Part shown: piece after piece, positions 16,844 to 24,145 of the stretch
Layout: the number at the start of each line of letters is the position of its first letter
Numbering within the stretch: the first letter of the stretch is position 1
Source of the DNA: an uncultured Collinsella sp.
GTDB taxonomy: Bacteria > Actinomycetota > Coriobacteriia > Coriobacteriales > Coriobacteriaceae
Assembly (NCBI GenBank): GCA_900541855.1
Contig: UQLD01000002.1
Coordinates: 1-64,000 of the forward strand
Length of the DNA: 64,000 bases
Direction of reading: 5' to 3'
The notes under the pieces: model-generated
The model's input: the letters and a program-made list of their open reading frames with translations, nothing else
Databases searched by the model: none
Told to the model about the DNA's origin: nothing
Translations under genes and position numbers: made by a program

Positions 16844-17015
16844 GATGGGAGGCGATCCGACTTAACCTTAACGGCTCAGGCACGCCGTCCGATCTGCGAC
16901 GCGAATATCCCGAGTCAAGAGGAATTACGGTTACTGGTACAGCCGGGGACTTGCACCCCGATTCTCCCAAACGCGCAGGAAAACCGCGCATTCGTGCGTC
17001 TCCGCACCACCATCT
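16844..17015 (-). ncRNA. Cobalamin (AdoCbl-type) riboswitch
   Basis: Read on the minus strand, the element has the conserved cobalamin aptamer core GGGAATCGGGGTGCAAG...CCCCGGCTGTACCAGTAACCGT (16928-16968) and a B12 box AAGTCGGATCGCCTCCCAT (16845-16863). P1 can form from AGATGG (17010-17015) and CCATCT (16844-16849). Cobalamin riboswitches normally switch off uptake or synthesis genes when cobalamin is abundant. It sits 64 bp upstream of the large DUF4430/propeller gene, in the same direction. Confidence 0.9.
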
Positions 17016-17051
17016 AGGCCATCGATTATTACCGTCAAAATGGTATCACGC

Positions 17052-17079
17052 AAAAGGGCCTCGCACGCAGGCGAAGCCC
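17052..17079 (-). terminator. Terminator of the UbiB-like operon
   Basis: On the minus strand GGGCTTCGC and GCGAGGCCC pair with one G-U and are followed by TTTTGCG. It ends the upstream UbiB unit and separates it from the riboswitch transcript. Confidence 0.8.
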
Positions 17080-17130
17080 AAGGTAAAAGCTATTGTTTGC
17101 GATAGGAAAATGCGGTGAAGGTCGCAGCCT

Positions 17131-18894
17131 CTAGTGCTTGCCGCCGTGGCTGTTGAGCCAGATATTGCGGCCCAGCATAAGCGCCAGCACCAGCGCGCTC
17201 ACGTAGCCCATAAAGCCAATGACTGGGATACCAAACACAACCGGCTCGATGCGTGCGTAGTACACCACCGACGAACCGATAAACAGACCGGCGATCACAA
17301 TTGCCATCGACATGCGGTCGATAATTCCGCCCAGCTGTCGCAGCGCCTTATCGCTGCTCATGATCTGCGTGTTCACCTTAAGCTGCCCGCGTGTGAGCAT
17401 ACGCGAAGCCAGCCCCAGGTACTCAGCCGCCTCGAGTGAGCCCTTCGCTGCGCGATAGCTGCTCGCGGCAAAGTCGCGGCTCATCTCGCGCATGCGGGCA
17501 TAGATGCTCTTCTCGTTTTTGATATGAGCCTGAATGATCTGGATCATGTTGACGTTGGGCATGTACTCGGTCAGCAGACCCTCGAGCGTCACCATGCCGC
17601 GCGCGAACATTGTCACCACGCTCGGCAGCTCAACGTCGTTTTTGCGCGCCAAGTTTAGCAGCGAGGTCAAAAACTCGCCGATATCCAGATCCTTCAGGTC
17701 AAGGCCCGCAAAGTCAGCCACGATAAAGTCAAGATCGGACAAAAAGGCCGAATGATCGAGCTCAGCCGAGTCGCCACGCGTCACGGCGAAGCGCATGAGC
17801 GAATCCTTGAGCTTTGGCACGTCGCCCTCGGCCACGGCAAAGATCATATCCTTGACGATACCGCGGTCGTGGCTCGACATGCGCCCGACCATACCCAAGT
17901 CGATAAAGTAAACGATGCCGTCCTTGAGAATGATGTTTCCCGCATGCGGGTCGGCATGGAAAAAGCCGTCGTCGAGCACCTGCGTCGAGTAGTCCTCGAC
18001 GATTGCGGCACCGATCTTTTCCAAGTCATAGCCCTCGGCCACCAAGCGTTCAGGATCGGCGATGGAGATGCCGTCGACGTAGTCCATGACCACCACGTGC
18101 TCGGTGCACAGGTCCAGATAGGATTTAGGGCACGTCACGCCATGAACGCTCTTATGGAACTCGTAGAAGTCGTTGAGGTTTTTGGCCTCGGCCAAAAAGT
18201 TGGTCTCCTCGCGAAACGAGGTCCACAACTCCTCGACTACGCCGTGCAGGTCAACGAATTGATCGGTGTTGACGAACTTGGAAACGATACGCACCACCGA
18301 GCGGATGATATCGATGTCCTGTGCCATAACCTGCTGCGCACCGGGGCGCTGCACCTTGACGGCCACGTCCTCGCCCGTCACCAGACGAGCGCGGTGCACC
18401 TGCGCGAGCGATGCGCTACCAAGCGGGTTGGGGTCGATCGCATCGAACATCTCCCCCAGGCGCAGGCCGTATTCTTCTTCCAGACAACTGAGTACGACCT
18501 CGTACGGCACCGGCTCCACGTCGGAGCGCAGACGACGCAGCTCGTCGCAAAAGCGTTGCGGCAGAATCTCGGACCGGTTGGCCAGAATCTGTCCCATCTT
18601 GACGAACATGGGGCCGAGTTCCTCGAGCAGGCGGCGCAAACGAACCGGCGTGAGGTTATCCCACACGCGGTACTTTTTGACCAGGCGAACGATCTGCCCA
18701 ATGCGTTCGCGACGACCCGCCGGCGTGAGCTGGTATTCCTCGTCCGGCGCCATCGCGTCGGGCTCCTCGGGCACCATATCGACAGCGCGCGGCTTCTTGC
18801 GAGCGCCCGAGACGGCGGCGTCGACCTCATCGACAACCGCCGCCTCGTCACCCAAGGGATCTAGATTGTTGTAATCGGTGGTGGAATCTGCCAT
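17131..18894 (-). CDS. UbiB/ABC1/AarF family protein kinase-like ATPase
   Basis: UbiB-family proteins are atypical protein-kinase-like ATPases, best known for aiding ubiquinone synthesis or lipid handling. The 587-residue protein shows the invariant marks: the KxGQ motif (GPMFVKMGQILANRSE, about residue 95), an Ala-rich nucleotide loop LGSASLAQVHRA, the AVKVQRPG lysine, FFHADPHAGNI catalytic loop and YFIDLGMVG metal-binding Asp. Two transmembrane helices close the protein (about 527-547 and 553-573). The organism type suggested here makes no ubiquinone, so a lipid or menaquinone role is more likely, but this is inference. A small gene 8 bp upstream is probably co-transcribed. Confidence 0.9.
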   Translation of the reverse strand: MADSTTDYNNLDPLGDEAAVVDEVDAAVSGARKKPRAVDMVPEEPDAMAPDEEYQLTPAGRRERIGQIVRLVKKYRVWDNLTPVRLRRLLEELGPMFVKMGQILANRSEILPQRFCDELRRLRSDVEPVPYEVVLSCLEEEYGLRLGEMFDAIDPNPLGSASLAQVHRARLVTGEDVAVKVQRPGAQQVMAQDIDIIRSVVRIVSKFVNTDQFVDLHGVVEELWTSFREETNFLAEAKNLNDFYEFHKSVHGVTCPKSYLDLCTEHVVVMDYVDGISIADPERLVAEGYDLEKIGAAIVEDYSTQVLDDGFFHADPHAGNIILKDGIVYFIDLGMVGRMSSHDRGIVKDMIFAVAEGDVPKLKDSLMRFAVTRGDSAELDHSAFLSDLDFIVADFAGLDLKDLDIGEFLTSLLNLARKNDVELPSVVTMFARGMVTLEGLLTEYMPNVNMIQIIQAHIKNEKSIYARMREMSRDFAASSYRAAKGSLEAAEYLGLASRMLTRGQLKVNTQIMSSDKALRQLGGIIDRMSMAIVIAGLFIGSSVVYYARIEPVVFGIPVIGFMGYVSALVLALMLGRNIWLNSHGGKH

Positions 18895-18902
18895 CTGCGC
18901 TG

Positions 18903-19319
18903 CTACTCGGCCTCTTCGGTATCCTTCGCATCGTCGGGCTCAACGGACTCGACGGGCACCGAGGTCACGTTGTCCTCGACCGAATCGACGATGTCGCGCA
19001 CATGGGCCAGGAAGGCAGTGCGCTCGGGAGCGGTCATGACGCGGACCCGGGCAAGGATGAGCTCGTCAAGCACGCGCTGGGCCGCGGTCTCGCCCTGCAT
19101 GCCCAAGCGCTCGGTCAGATCGGAGATGGTACCGCCGGCCTGCTCGAACATGTCGGACACACTGCGGGCGATATCGGGGGTGGCGGTGTCCTTGCGGACC
19201 TGCTCGCCCTTGGTGTTAAGGTCGTCGAGGACCTTCTTGCCGCCTTCGACAGCAACGGCGGCAGCGCCAAAGCCCACGTTAATGGCGCCGTTAACAAGCT
19301 GATCGAGTTTCATAACCAT
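18903..19319 (-). CDS. Phasin-like or coiled-coil protein preceding the UbiB gene
   Basis: A 138-residue soluble protein with a helical, mostly coiled-coil body: LDQLVNGAINVGFGAAAVAV, then a charged helix (GGKKVLDDLNTKGEQVRKD), DMFEQAGGTISDLTERLG, and an acidic C-terminal tail. The pattern resembles phasins and PHA-granule or lipid-associated helical proteins, but similarity is only in style. The ATG at 19319 follows a GGAGA element; a TTG four codons earlier is an alternative. The gene ends 8 bp before the UbiB start, so a joint role is likely. No enzymatic motif is present. Confidence 0.65.
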   Translation of the reverse strand: MVMKLDQLVNGAINVGFGAAAVAVEGGKKVLDDLNTKGEQVRKDTATPDIARSVSDMFEQAGGTISDLTERLGMQGETAAQRVLDELILARVRVMTAPERTAFLAHVRDIVDSVEDNVTSVPVESVEPDDAKDTEEAE

Positions 19320-19418
19320 GGTTGTCTCCAATCACAAACAACTGCATTGGCGTTCTTGTACCCAAGATTGAGCGAAAGCGACAAAGCGTTTTAGCGCTAT
19401 TCGATCGACGGGAAATCC

Positions 19419-20942
19419 CTACCTCACGTTGTCATTCATCGCGAAAGAGTTCTTCATGGCGCAGCTCGTGGTGTAAAGCACCTTGCCCAGCAGGGCATCG
19501 GTCTCCACGCGAACACGCTCGGCAAAGGCCTCGTTGGCGCGTGCAAGCTCGGCAGGCACCTCGACCTCGGGCAGAGCGGCTACGGCAGCGTCGACGTCAT
19601 GGATCTGCTTGTGGCCCATGCCACCGATCTTCTCCTGATAATCCTCGACCGCGCGGCCGCACTCATGGAAGCGGACGTCAGCCAGCGCGCCGATCAGGCG
19701 GTTGGCCCAGTAGAAGTTTTCGGACGTCACGCGAGCCTGCGTGTCGGCATAGTACTCGGGCATAGTCTCGACGTTGGCGTACAGCGGAACCAGCGCGTTA
19801 AACGAGTTGGAGCCAAAGGCCATCCACTGCACGGCGCGGTAGGCCGGCTGCGCATAGGGGCGCAGCTGCAACACGGCAAGCTGGCTGTTGCGGTTGATGC
19901 CGATGGGGCGATAGGCACCACGCGTAGCGGGCGTGCCCTTGCTGCCGTAGCAGTCGTACTCCGTGCCCTGGTAGTGGCTCGAGAGCACGTACTTGATGTC
20001 CTCGATGGTCACCTTGCGCTCGGGCACGCGGCTCCAGGGGATATCGTCGCTCTCGGGCGTGTAGTCGGCGTCGGGGCCATCCCACACGTCGCTGGGGTTG
20101 AGGCAGCGCTGCATGTACCAGGCGCGCGGCGTGTTGTAGACATGGTCGCTGTCGCTGTGCGAGCCAAAGGCCTCGCGCGGGTTAAAGACGGCAGCCGGGC
20201 CGTCGCTCTCGACGCCCAGCGTCAGGTCCAGATGCCACTCGGCCATCCAGGCGCGCAGGTCGGCCGAGCACATGTGGTCGGTCTGGGCGCCCTCGGCGTC
20301 ATCCAGGTCAAAGCTGTCGATACCCAGCTGGTTGGGCATGGTCACATAGGCGTCGTCAGGCACGCGCTTGGCAATCCAGTGGTGGCCGCCGATGGTCTCG
20401 AGCCACCAGATCTCGTCCACGTCGCTAAAGGCGATACCGTTGTTCTCGTAGGTGCCGTAGCGCTCGAGCAGGTCGCCCAAGATACGCACGCCGTCGCGGG
20501 CGGACTTGGCATACGGCAGCACCAGGGTCACCATGTCCTCCTCGCCCAGGCCACCGGGCTGCGCCGGCACATAGCCGTCCTCACCCTCGTTGCCCTTGGC
20601 GGGCGCGTAGTCCACGAGCGGATCGGCGCCGCGGACGCGCTCGTTGGTGGTAAGCGTCTCGGTTGCGGACATGCCAACATTGAGCTCGTTGAAACCGGCC
20701 TCGGCCCAGATACCGTGGCCCGGGACAACATCGGGGACGCTCGTATAGCGCATGGGGTTATCGGGCAGCTCAACGGTCAGGTGGCTCAGGACGCTCGTGT
20801 AGACACGCGGCTGCTCGTCGGGATGCACTACGCGCATGCGCTTGGGCTCAAATACCCCGTTGGACGAGTCCTCGTTACGCGCGACCAGGGTCGACCCGTC
20901 GTAGCTTGCGTTTTTACCGACCAGAATCGTTGTGCACGGCAT
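19419..20942 (-). CDS. C69 (U34) family dipeptidase
   Basis: C69 peptidases are Ntn-hydrolases that cut dipeptides, with an N-terminal cysteine as nucleophile. The protein (507 residues) starts MPCTTILVGKNASYDGSTLVARNED, with Cys3 as the probable nucleophile after removal of the leading residues. Further family marks include EAGFNELNVGMSATET, DVDEIWWLETIGGHHW and ITSENFYWANRLIGAL-like text near the C-terminus. No signal peptide is seen, so it should act in the cytoplasm on imported peptides. The start at 20942 is preferred because AAGGAGG is 6 nt away; the earlier ATG at 20948 directly abuts the RBS. It appears to be monocistronic. Confidence 0.93.
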   Translation of the reverse strand: MPCTTILVGKNASYDGSTLVARNEDSSNGVFEPKRMRVVHPDEQPRVYTSVLSHLTVELPDNPMRYTSVPDVVPGHGIWAEAGFNELNVGMSATETLTTNERVRGADPLVDYAPAKGNEGEDGYVPAQPGGLGEEDMVTLVLPYAKSARDGVRILGDLLERYGTYENNGIAFSDVDEIWWLETIGGHHWIAKRVPDDAYVTMPNQLGIDSFDLDDAEGAQTDHMCSADLRAWMAEWHLDLTLGVESDGPAAVFNPREAFGSHSDSDHVYNTPRAWYMQRCLNPSDVWDGPDADYTPESDDIPWSRVPERKVTIEDIKYVLSSHYQGTEYDCYGSKGTPATRGAYRPIGINRNSQLAVLQLRPYAQPAYRAVQWMAFGSNSFNALVPLYANVETMPEYYADTQARVTSENFYWANRLIGALADVRFHECGRAVEDYQEKIGGMGHKQIHDVDAAVAALPEVEVPAELARANEAFAERVRVETDALLGKVLYTTSCAMKNSFAMNDNVR

Positions 20943-21025
20943 GCGCATCCTCCTTGAGCGAAGAAATCAAACGGCAACAGTGTATCGCTTCGGCGCAGAA
21001 AGGGCGAAACCACGGCCTCGGCAGC

Positions 21026-21263
21026 CCCCGTGGTCAAAAAATGCCAAATATGAGTACTGTCACAAATTTAGTGGCAGCAAATTGCACTGTTCCGGGCGCC
21101 GGGAATCCTCACCTGTCCAAAAACTGAGTCTAGTAATTCCCCATACGTCCAATAAAATTGGCTCTTTAACGATATTACTTATCGCTAAAGAACCAAAATG
21201 ATCTCAAACATATGCGACTAGCTTGGCAACAGTACTCATATTTGGCATTATTTGACCACGGGG
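21026..21263. mobile_element. Miniature element bounded by 35-bp inverted repeats
   Basis: Bases 21026-21060 and 21229-21263 are reverse complements over 35 nt with one mismatch, with weaker pairing continuing inward. Between them lies a second imperfect palindrome (21158-21173 with 21181-21196, 14 of 16 matching). The 238-bp unit is clearly A+T-richer than the genes around it and encodes no credible protein. It looks like a MITE or other non-autonomous element between the dipeptidase and folD. Flanking bases (GCAGC and TATCT) do not form a clear target duplication. No other copy is seen in this window. Confidence 0.6.
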
Positions 21264-21297
21264 TATCTAACCAACCCCCTAAACAGCCTCCAAACGC

Positions 21298-22152
21298 CTA
21301 TTTTACCGCGCGCTCAGCCGCCTCGATCACGTGCTTGGCGAGAATTGCTGTCGTCACGGCGCCCACGCCACCCGGCACGGGGGTGATTGCGCCAACAACC
21401 GGCTCCGCGGCATCAAAATCGACGTCGCCGACCAGCTTGCCAGCGGCTTCGTCCCAATTAATGCCAACATCGATAATCGCCTGGTCCTCGCGGACCGCAT
21501 CTGCGCCAATCGTGCGCGCGCGTCCAACGGCGGCAACCACAATGTCGGCAGCACAGCACTCGGCGGCAAGATCGCGCGTATGCGTATGGCACGTCGTCAC
21601 GGTTGCGTTGCGCGCCGTAAGCATGGCGGCAACAGGACGCCCGATCACCAGCGAGCGCCCGACCACAGCAACCTTAGCTCCATCCAGCTCAACGCCGTAA
21701 TGATCCAGCAAAGCAAGCACGGCTTCGGCCGTGCAGGGGGCAAAACCCTCGCCGCGCCCCGAAAGCGTGGTGAGCAGCGAAGCCGGCGTCATGGAGTCAA
21801 CGTCCTTGGCGGGATCGAGCGCTGCGGCGACGGCGTTCTCGTCAAGGCCGGCGGGCAGCGGGCGGAACATCAGACAGCCATGAACAGCCGAATCGGTATT
21901 GATGTCCTCGATGGCCGTCAACAACTCTTCTTGCGAAACACCGGCAGAAAGCAAAACGCGACGAGCCTCAATCCCCACTTTTTCGCAGCGCTTGAGCGCA
22001 CCGCGCTCGTAGGATAGGTCGTCCTCGCGTTCACCTACACGCACGATAGCCAACGTCGGAACAACGCCCCGCTCGCGCAGGGCCGCGCAGCGAGCAGCAA
22101 GTTCCTCGGTCAAAGCGCGAGCAACGGGAGCACCCTTCAGCAGTTCAGCCAT
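21298..22152 (-). CDS. folD: Bifunctional methylenetetrahydrofolate dehydrogenase/cyclohydrolase FolD
   Basis: FolD interconverts 5,10-methylene-, methenyl- and 10-formyl-tetrahydrofolate. The 284-residue protein has the family order: an N-terminal domain with SYERGALKRCEKVGI (catalytic Lys region), VHGCLMFRPLP (normally GxLVQLPLP), the dinucleotide loop VVGRSLVIGRPVA, and PVPGGVGAVTTAIL near the C-terminus. Several motif positions are variant (CLMFRPLP and AVTTAIL instead of QLPLP and PMTxAML), so it is a divergent member. The ATG at 22152 lies 2 bp after the fchA stop, with GAGGGGA as RBS. It forms an operon with fchA. Confidence 0.93.
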   Translation of the reverse strand: MAELLKGAPVARALTEELAARCAALRERGVVPTLAIVRVGEREDDLSYERGALKRCEKVGIEARRVLLSAGVSQEELLTAIEDINTDSAVHGCLMFRPLPAGLDENAVAAALDPAKDVDSMTPASLLTTLSGRGEGFAPCTAEAVLALLDHYGVELDGAKVAVVGRSLVIGRPVAAMLTARNATVTTCHTHTRDLAAECCAADIVVAAVGRARTIGADAVREDQAIIDVGINWDEAAGKLVGDVDFDAAEPVVGAITPVPGGVGAVTTAILAKHVIEAAERAVK

Positions 22153-22154
22153 GG

Positions 22155-22787
22155 CTATCCCCTCTTCCTTGCAGCGTCGGCGGCGCGGCGCGCCAGCGCA
22201 TCGGCGCGCGGCAGCCACGTATCCAGCATCTCATCGCACGCCGCCTCGAGCTCCTCGGCACGCACCCGGTCTTTCATAGATGTGGTGTTGGCAAAGAGCG
22301 TCAGGCTCGCGCCCTGCATGGCGGCGCGGCAGAATACGGCACCGCATGCCACGTCGGACAGCAGCTGTCGGGAGCCCTTGTCCGCCATGTCCTCGAGCAG
22401 CGCCAGTGCGCGCCCGCAGGCATCCATAATGCGATACGGCGGCATAGCGGCCACATGCAGCGCATCCTGAATCGCAGCCGGTCGGGCCGGGTCCTCACGC
22501 GGAATACCGTACGCAGCGGACACCTGGCCGTACGCACGAACGTCCTCGGCGACCAGACCCACAAGCTCCTGCGCCAACTCGTCCGCCTGGGCAAACGCAC
22601 GCGTCAGGTCATCCGCACGATCAGCAAGCGCGGGATTGGTCGCACCGTAGCGGGCAACCATTCCGCACAGCGAGGCGCCCAGCGCGCCCACAAAAGCGCT
22701 CGCGCTGCCACCACCGGGAACTGGCTCGCGCGCGGCCAGCGCCTCGGCAAAACCGCGACAGGTTTTATCCATCATCTCTTGGCTCAT
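22155..22787 (-). CDS. fchA: Cyclodeaminase/cyclohydrolase family protein (FchA/FTCD-like)
   Basis: Members convert formimino-tetrahydrofolate to methenyl-tetrahydrofolate (cyclodeaminase) or act as methenyl-THF cyclohydrolase. The roughly 210-residue helical protein contains REPVPGGGSASAFVGALGASL near the N-terminus, the usual PGGGSxSA folate-site motif, and VACGAVFCRAAMQGA in the second half. Length fits a stand-alone FTCD domain. A start at 22787 gives 7-nt spacing from AAGGTG; the ATG at 22793 is too close. Directly upstream of folD in the same operon; formate-THF ligase is encoded 10 kb away, completing formate-to-methylene-THF conversion. Which of the two activities applies is not decidable. 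Confidence 0.88.
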   Translation of the reverse strand: MSQEMMDKTCRGFAEALAAREPVPGGGSASAFVGALGASLCGMVARYGATNPALADRADDLTRAFAQADELAQELVGLVAEDVRAYGQVSAAYGIPREDPARPAAIQDALHVAAMPPYRIMDACGRALALLEDMADKGSRQLLSDVACGAVFCRAAMQGASLTLFANTTSMKDRVRAEELEAACDEMLDTWLPRADALARRAADAARKRG

Positions 22788-23246
22788 ACGCATGCACCTT
22801 CAAGTCATATACATCGGTCGGGCGGAATCGCCGACCAACCGCATCGATCACGTAATGGTGCTAAGTCTAGCCCATAAGTACATGAGCGTCAGCGCACCTG
22901 GCCATCGCGGATTTCTATGACGAACGATAGGCGTCGGCACCGCAAACATGGGACACATGGCCCACCTTTCGAGACTTCCGGACGTCAAAAACTGAGGCAT
23001 ATCTATAAACAAGGAACCTGTTGGGGCAACGCCCACGCACGCGCGCCCCATTAAATCAACGGGCACCTCACCCCGGGGAGGGCCGACAGCATCGGCCCTC
23101 CCCTCTTTTGCGACCGCACATATTGCCACTTGTCGGCGCAATTCCAGCCCCCAGAATGGGACACATGGCCCACCCTAGCGAGCCGTCCACGCGTACAGTA
23201 AAGGCAGGTAATCCGTGGGCGGTTACAGATCGAGGAGGACACGACC
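22788..23246. promoter_or_regulatory. 459-bp gap with repeated 19-mer and an orphan terminator
   Basis: No protein gene is convincing here. The 19-nt string ATGGGACACATGGCCCACC occurs twice, at 22948-22966 and 23156-23174. A strong plus-strand terminator lies between them (23075-23103), with CTATAAAC at 23003-23010 as a possible -10 before it. The gap could hold a short untranslated RNA (roughly 23015-23105) plus the promoter of the lipoprotein gene; this remains inference. Confidence 0.4.
23075..23107 (+). terminator. Rho-independent terminator without an assigned gene
   Basis: GGGGAGGGCCGA (23075-23086) and TCGGCCCTCCCC (23092-23103) are perfect 12-nt arms followed by TCTTTT. It resembles the terminator after the next gene (23913-23938). 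No open reading frame ends before it on this strand. Confidence 0.8.
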
Positions 23247-23840
23247 ATGAAAAAGAAGGCCTTTGCGATTCTCACCCTCTGCATAAGCCTCTTTGCCGCA
23301 GTTGCCCTGGTGGGCTGCGGTGGCAGCGGCGGCGCTACCGGAAGTGGCGGTGGCGGTGGAGCAGAAAAGCCAGCCGTGGATATGAGGACCGACTTCATTT
23401 GGTTTAAGGTCGAGGTCCCCGAGGGCGTCGAGATCACCGACGTCGCAGGCGACACCGCCGACAGGGCCCAGTTTAAGTTCACCGAGAGCGAGCACGCCAG
23501 CGATCGCTTCATCCCCGTCTTCGACTCTGACAAGAACGCCGATGAACTGTTCGACTACGAGGCCAAATGGAAGGCCAACTCTGGATGGACCGAGAGCGAT
23601 CCCGTTAAGTACAACGGCAAGACCTGGCGCAACGCCTACTTTACACACTCGGGCGGCGTGACGACCGAGTACTTCACCGACGTTGACGGTGGCAGCGTGT
23701 ATGTGCGCATCGACAACGTCGAGGAGCACAAGGACGCCGTCGAGACCATGATGAAGTCTCTGGAATTTGCCGACGACATCGCCGAGGCCAAGACCGAGGC
23801 CATGGACGTCAAGCTCGACGATATCGAGATCAAGCGCTAA
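23247..23840 (+). CDS. Small exported lipoprotein, function unknown
   Basis: A 197-residue protein with a lipoprotein signal peptide (MKKKAFAILTLCISLFAAVA) and lipobox LVGC, so Cys24 should be lipidated and held on the outer face of the membrane. A Gly/Ser linker (GGSGGATGSGGGGG) follows, then an acidic globular domain from about residue 45 with mixed strands (FIWFKVEVPEGVEITDV, VYVRIDNVEEHKDAVETMMKSL). I recognise no family. The GAGGAGGA RBS sits 7-8 nt upstream. The gene has its own terminator and lies downstream of a repeated 19-mer that may be regulatory. Confidence 0.85.
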   Translation: MKKKAFAILTLCISLFAAVALVGCGGSGGATGSGGGGGAEKPAVDMRTDFIWFKVEVPEGVEITDVAGDTADRAQFKFTESEHASDRFIPVFDSDKNADELFDYEAKWKANSGWTESDPVKYNGKTWRNAYFTHSGGVTTEYFTDVDGGSVYVRIDNVEEHKDAVETMMKSLEFADDIAEAKTEAMDVKLDDIEIKR

Positions 23841-24145
23841 GTAACTGGCGAGCGCAGCGGGAAACACGGGCGCAGTGCTAACAAGCGGCGGTACCCCAGC
23901 GCTTCGTACCCAGGGAGGGCCGGTAAACCGACCCTCCCTTTCTTATGCCGGTAGCCAACGAACGCGAGGATGCCGGACGCCGGAACCGCTCCAAATGTAG
24001 CAACAGTACGAAAACGACAAACACCCCAACACGTCCGCCCGCCGATTTATTGCGCCGCGCAGACAATTAAACCAGCATCTTTAAACATCTGAGCAGTATA
24101 GTGACCAAAACTATCGCATAACCGCACTCTACGAATGGAGAAGTT
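23841..24145. promoter_or_regulatory. Gap between the lipoprotein and PI-PLC genes
   Basis: The first part holds the lipoprotein terminator. Near the end TATAGT (24097-24102) could be the -10 of the PI-PLC gene, about 44 bp before its ATG. I see no protein-coding sequence in the rest, which is A+T-richer than the genes. Confidence 0.35.
23913..23945 (+). terminator. Terminator after the lipoprotein gene
   Basis: GGGAGGG..CGGT (23913-23924) pairs with ACCG.CCCTCCC (23927-23938) with one mismatch, followed by TTTCTTA. Confidence 0.75.

Noticed and set aside
12737..17017. Two long plus-strand frames opposite the DUF4430 genes
   Set aside because: They mirror the real minus-strand genes and even cover the riboswitch; Arg/Gly-rich text without motifs.
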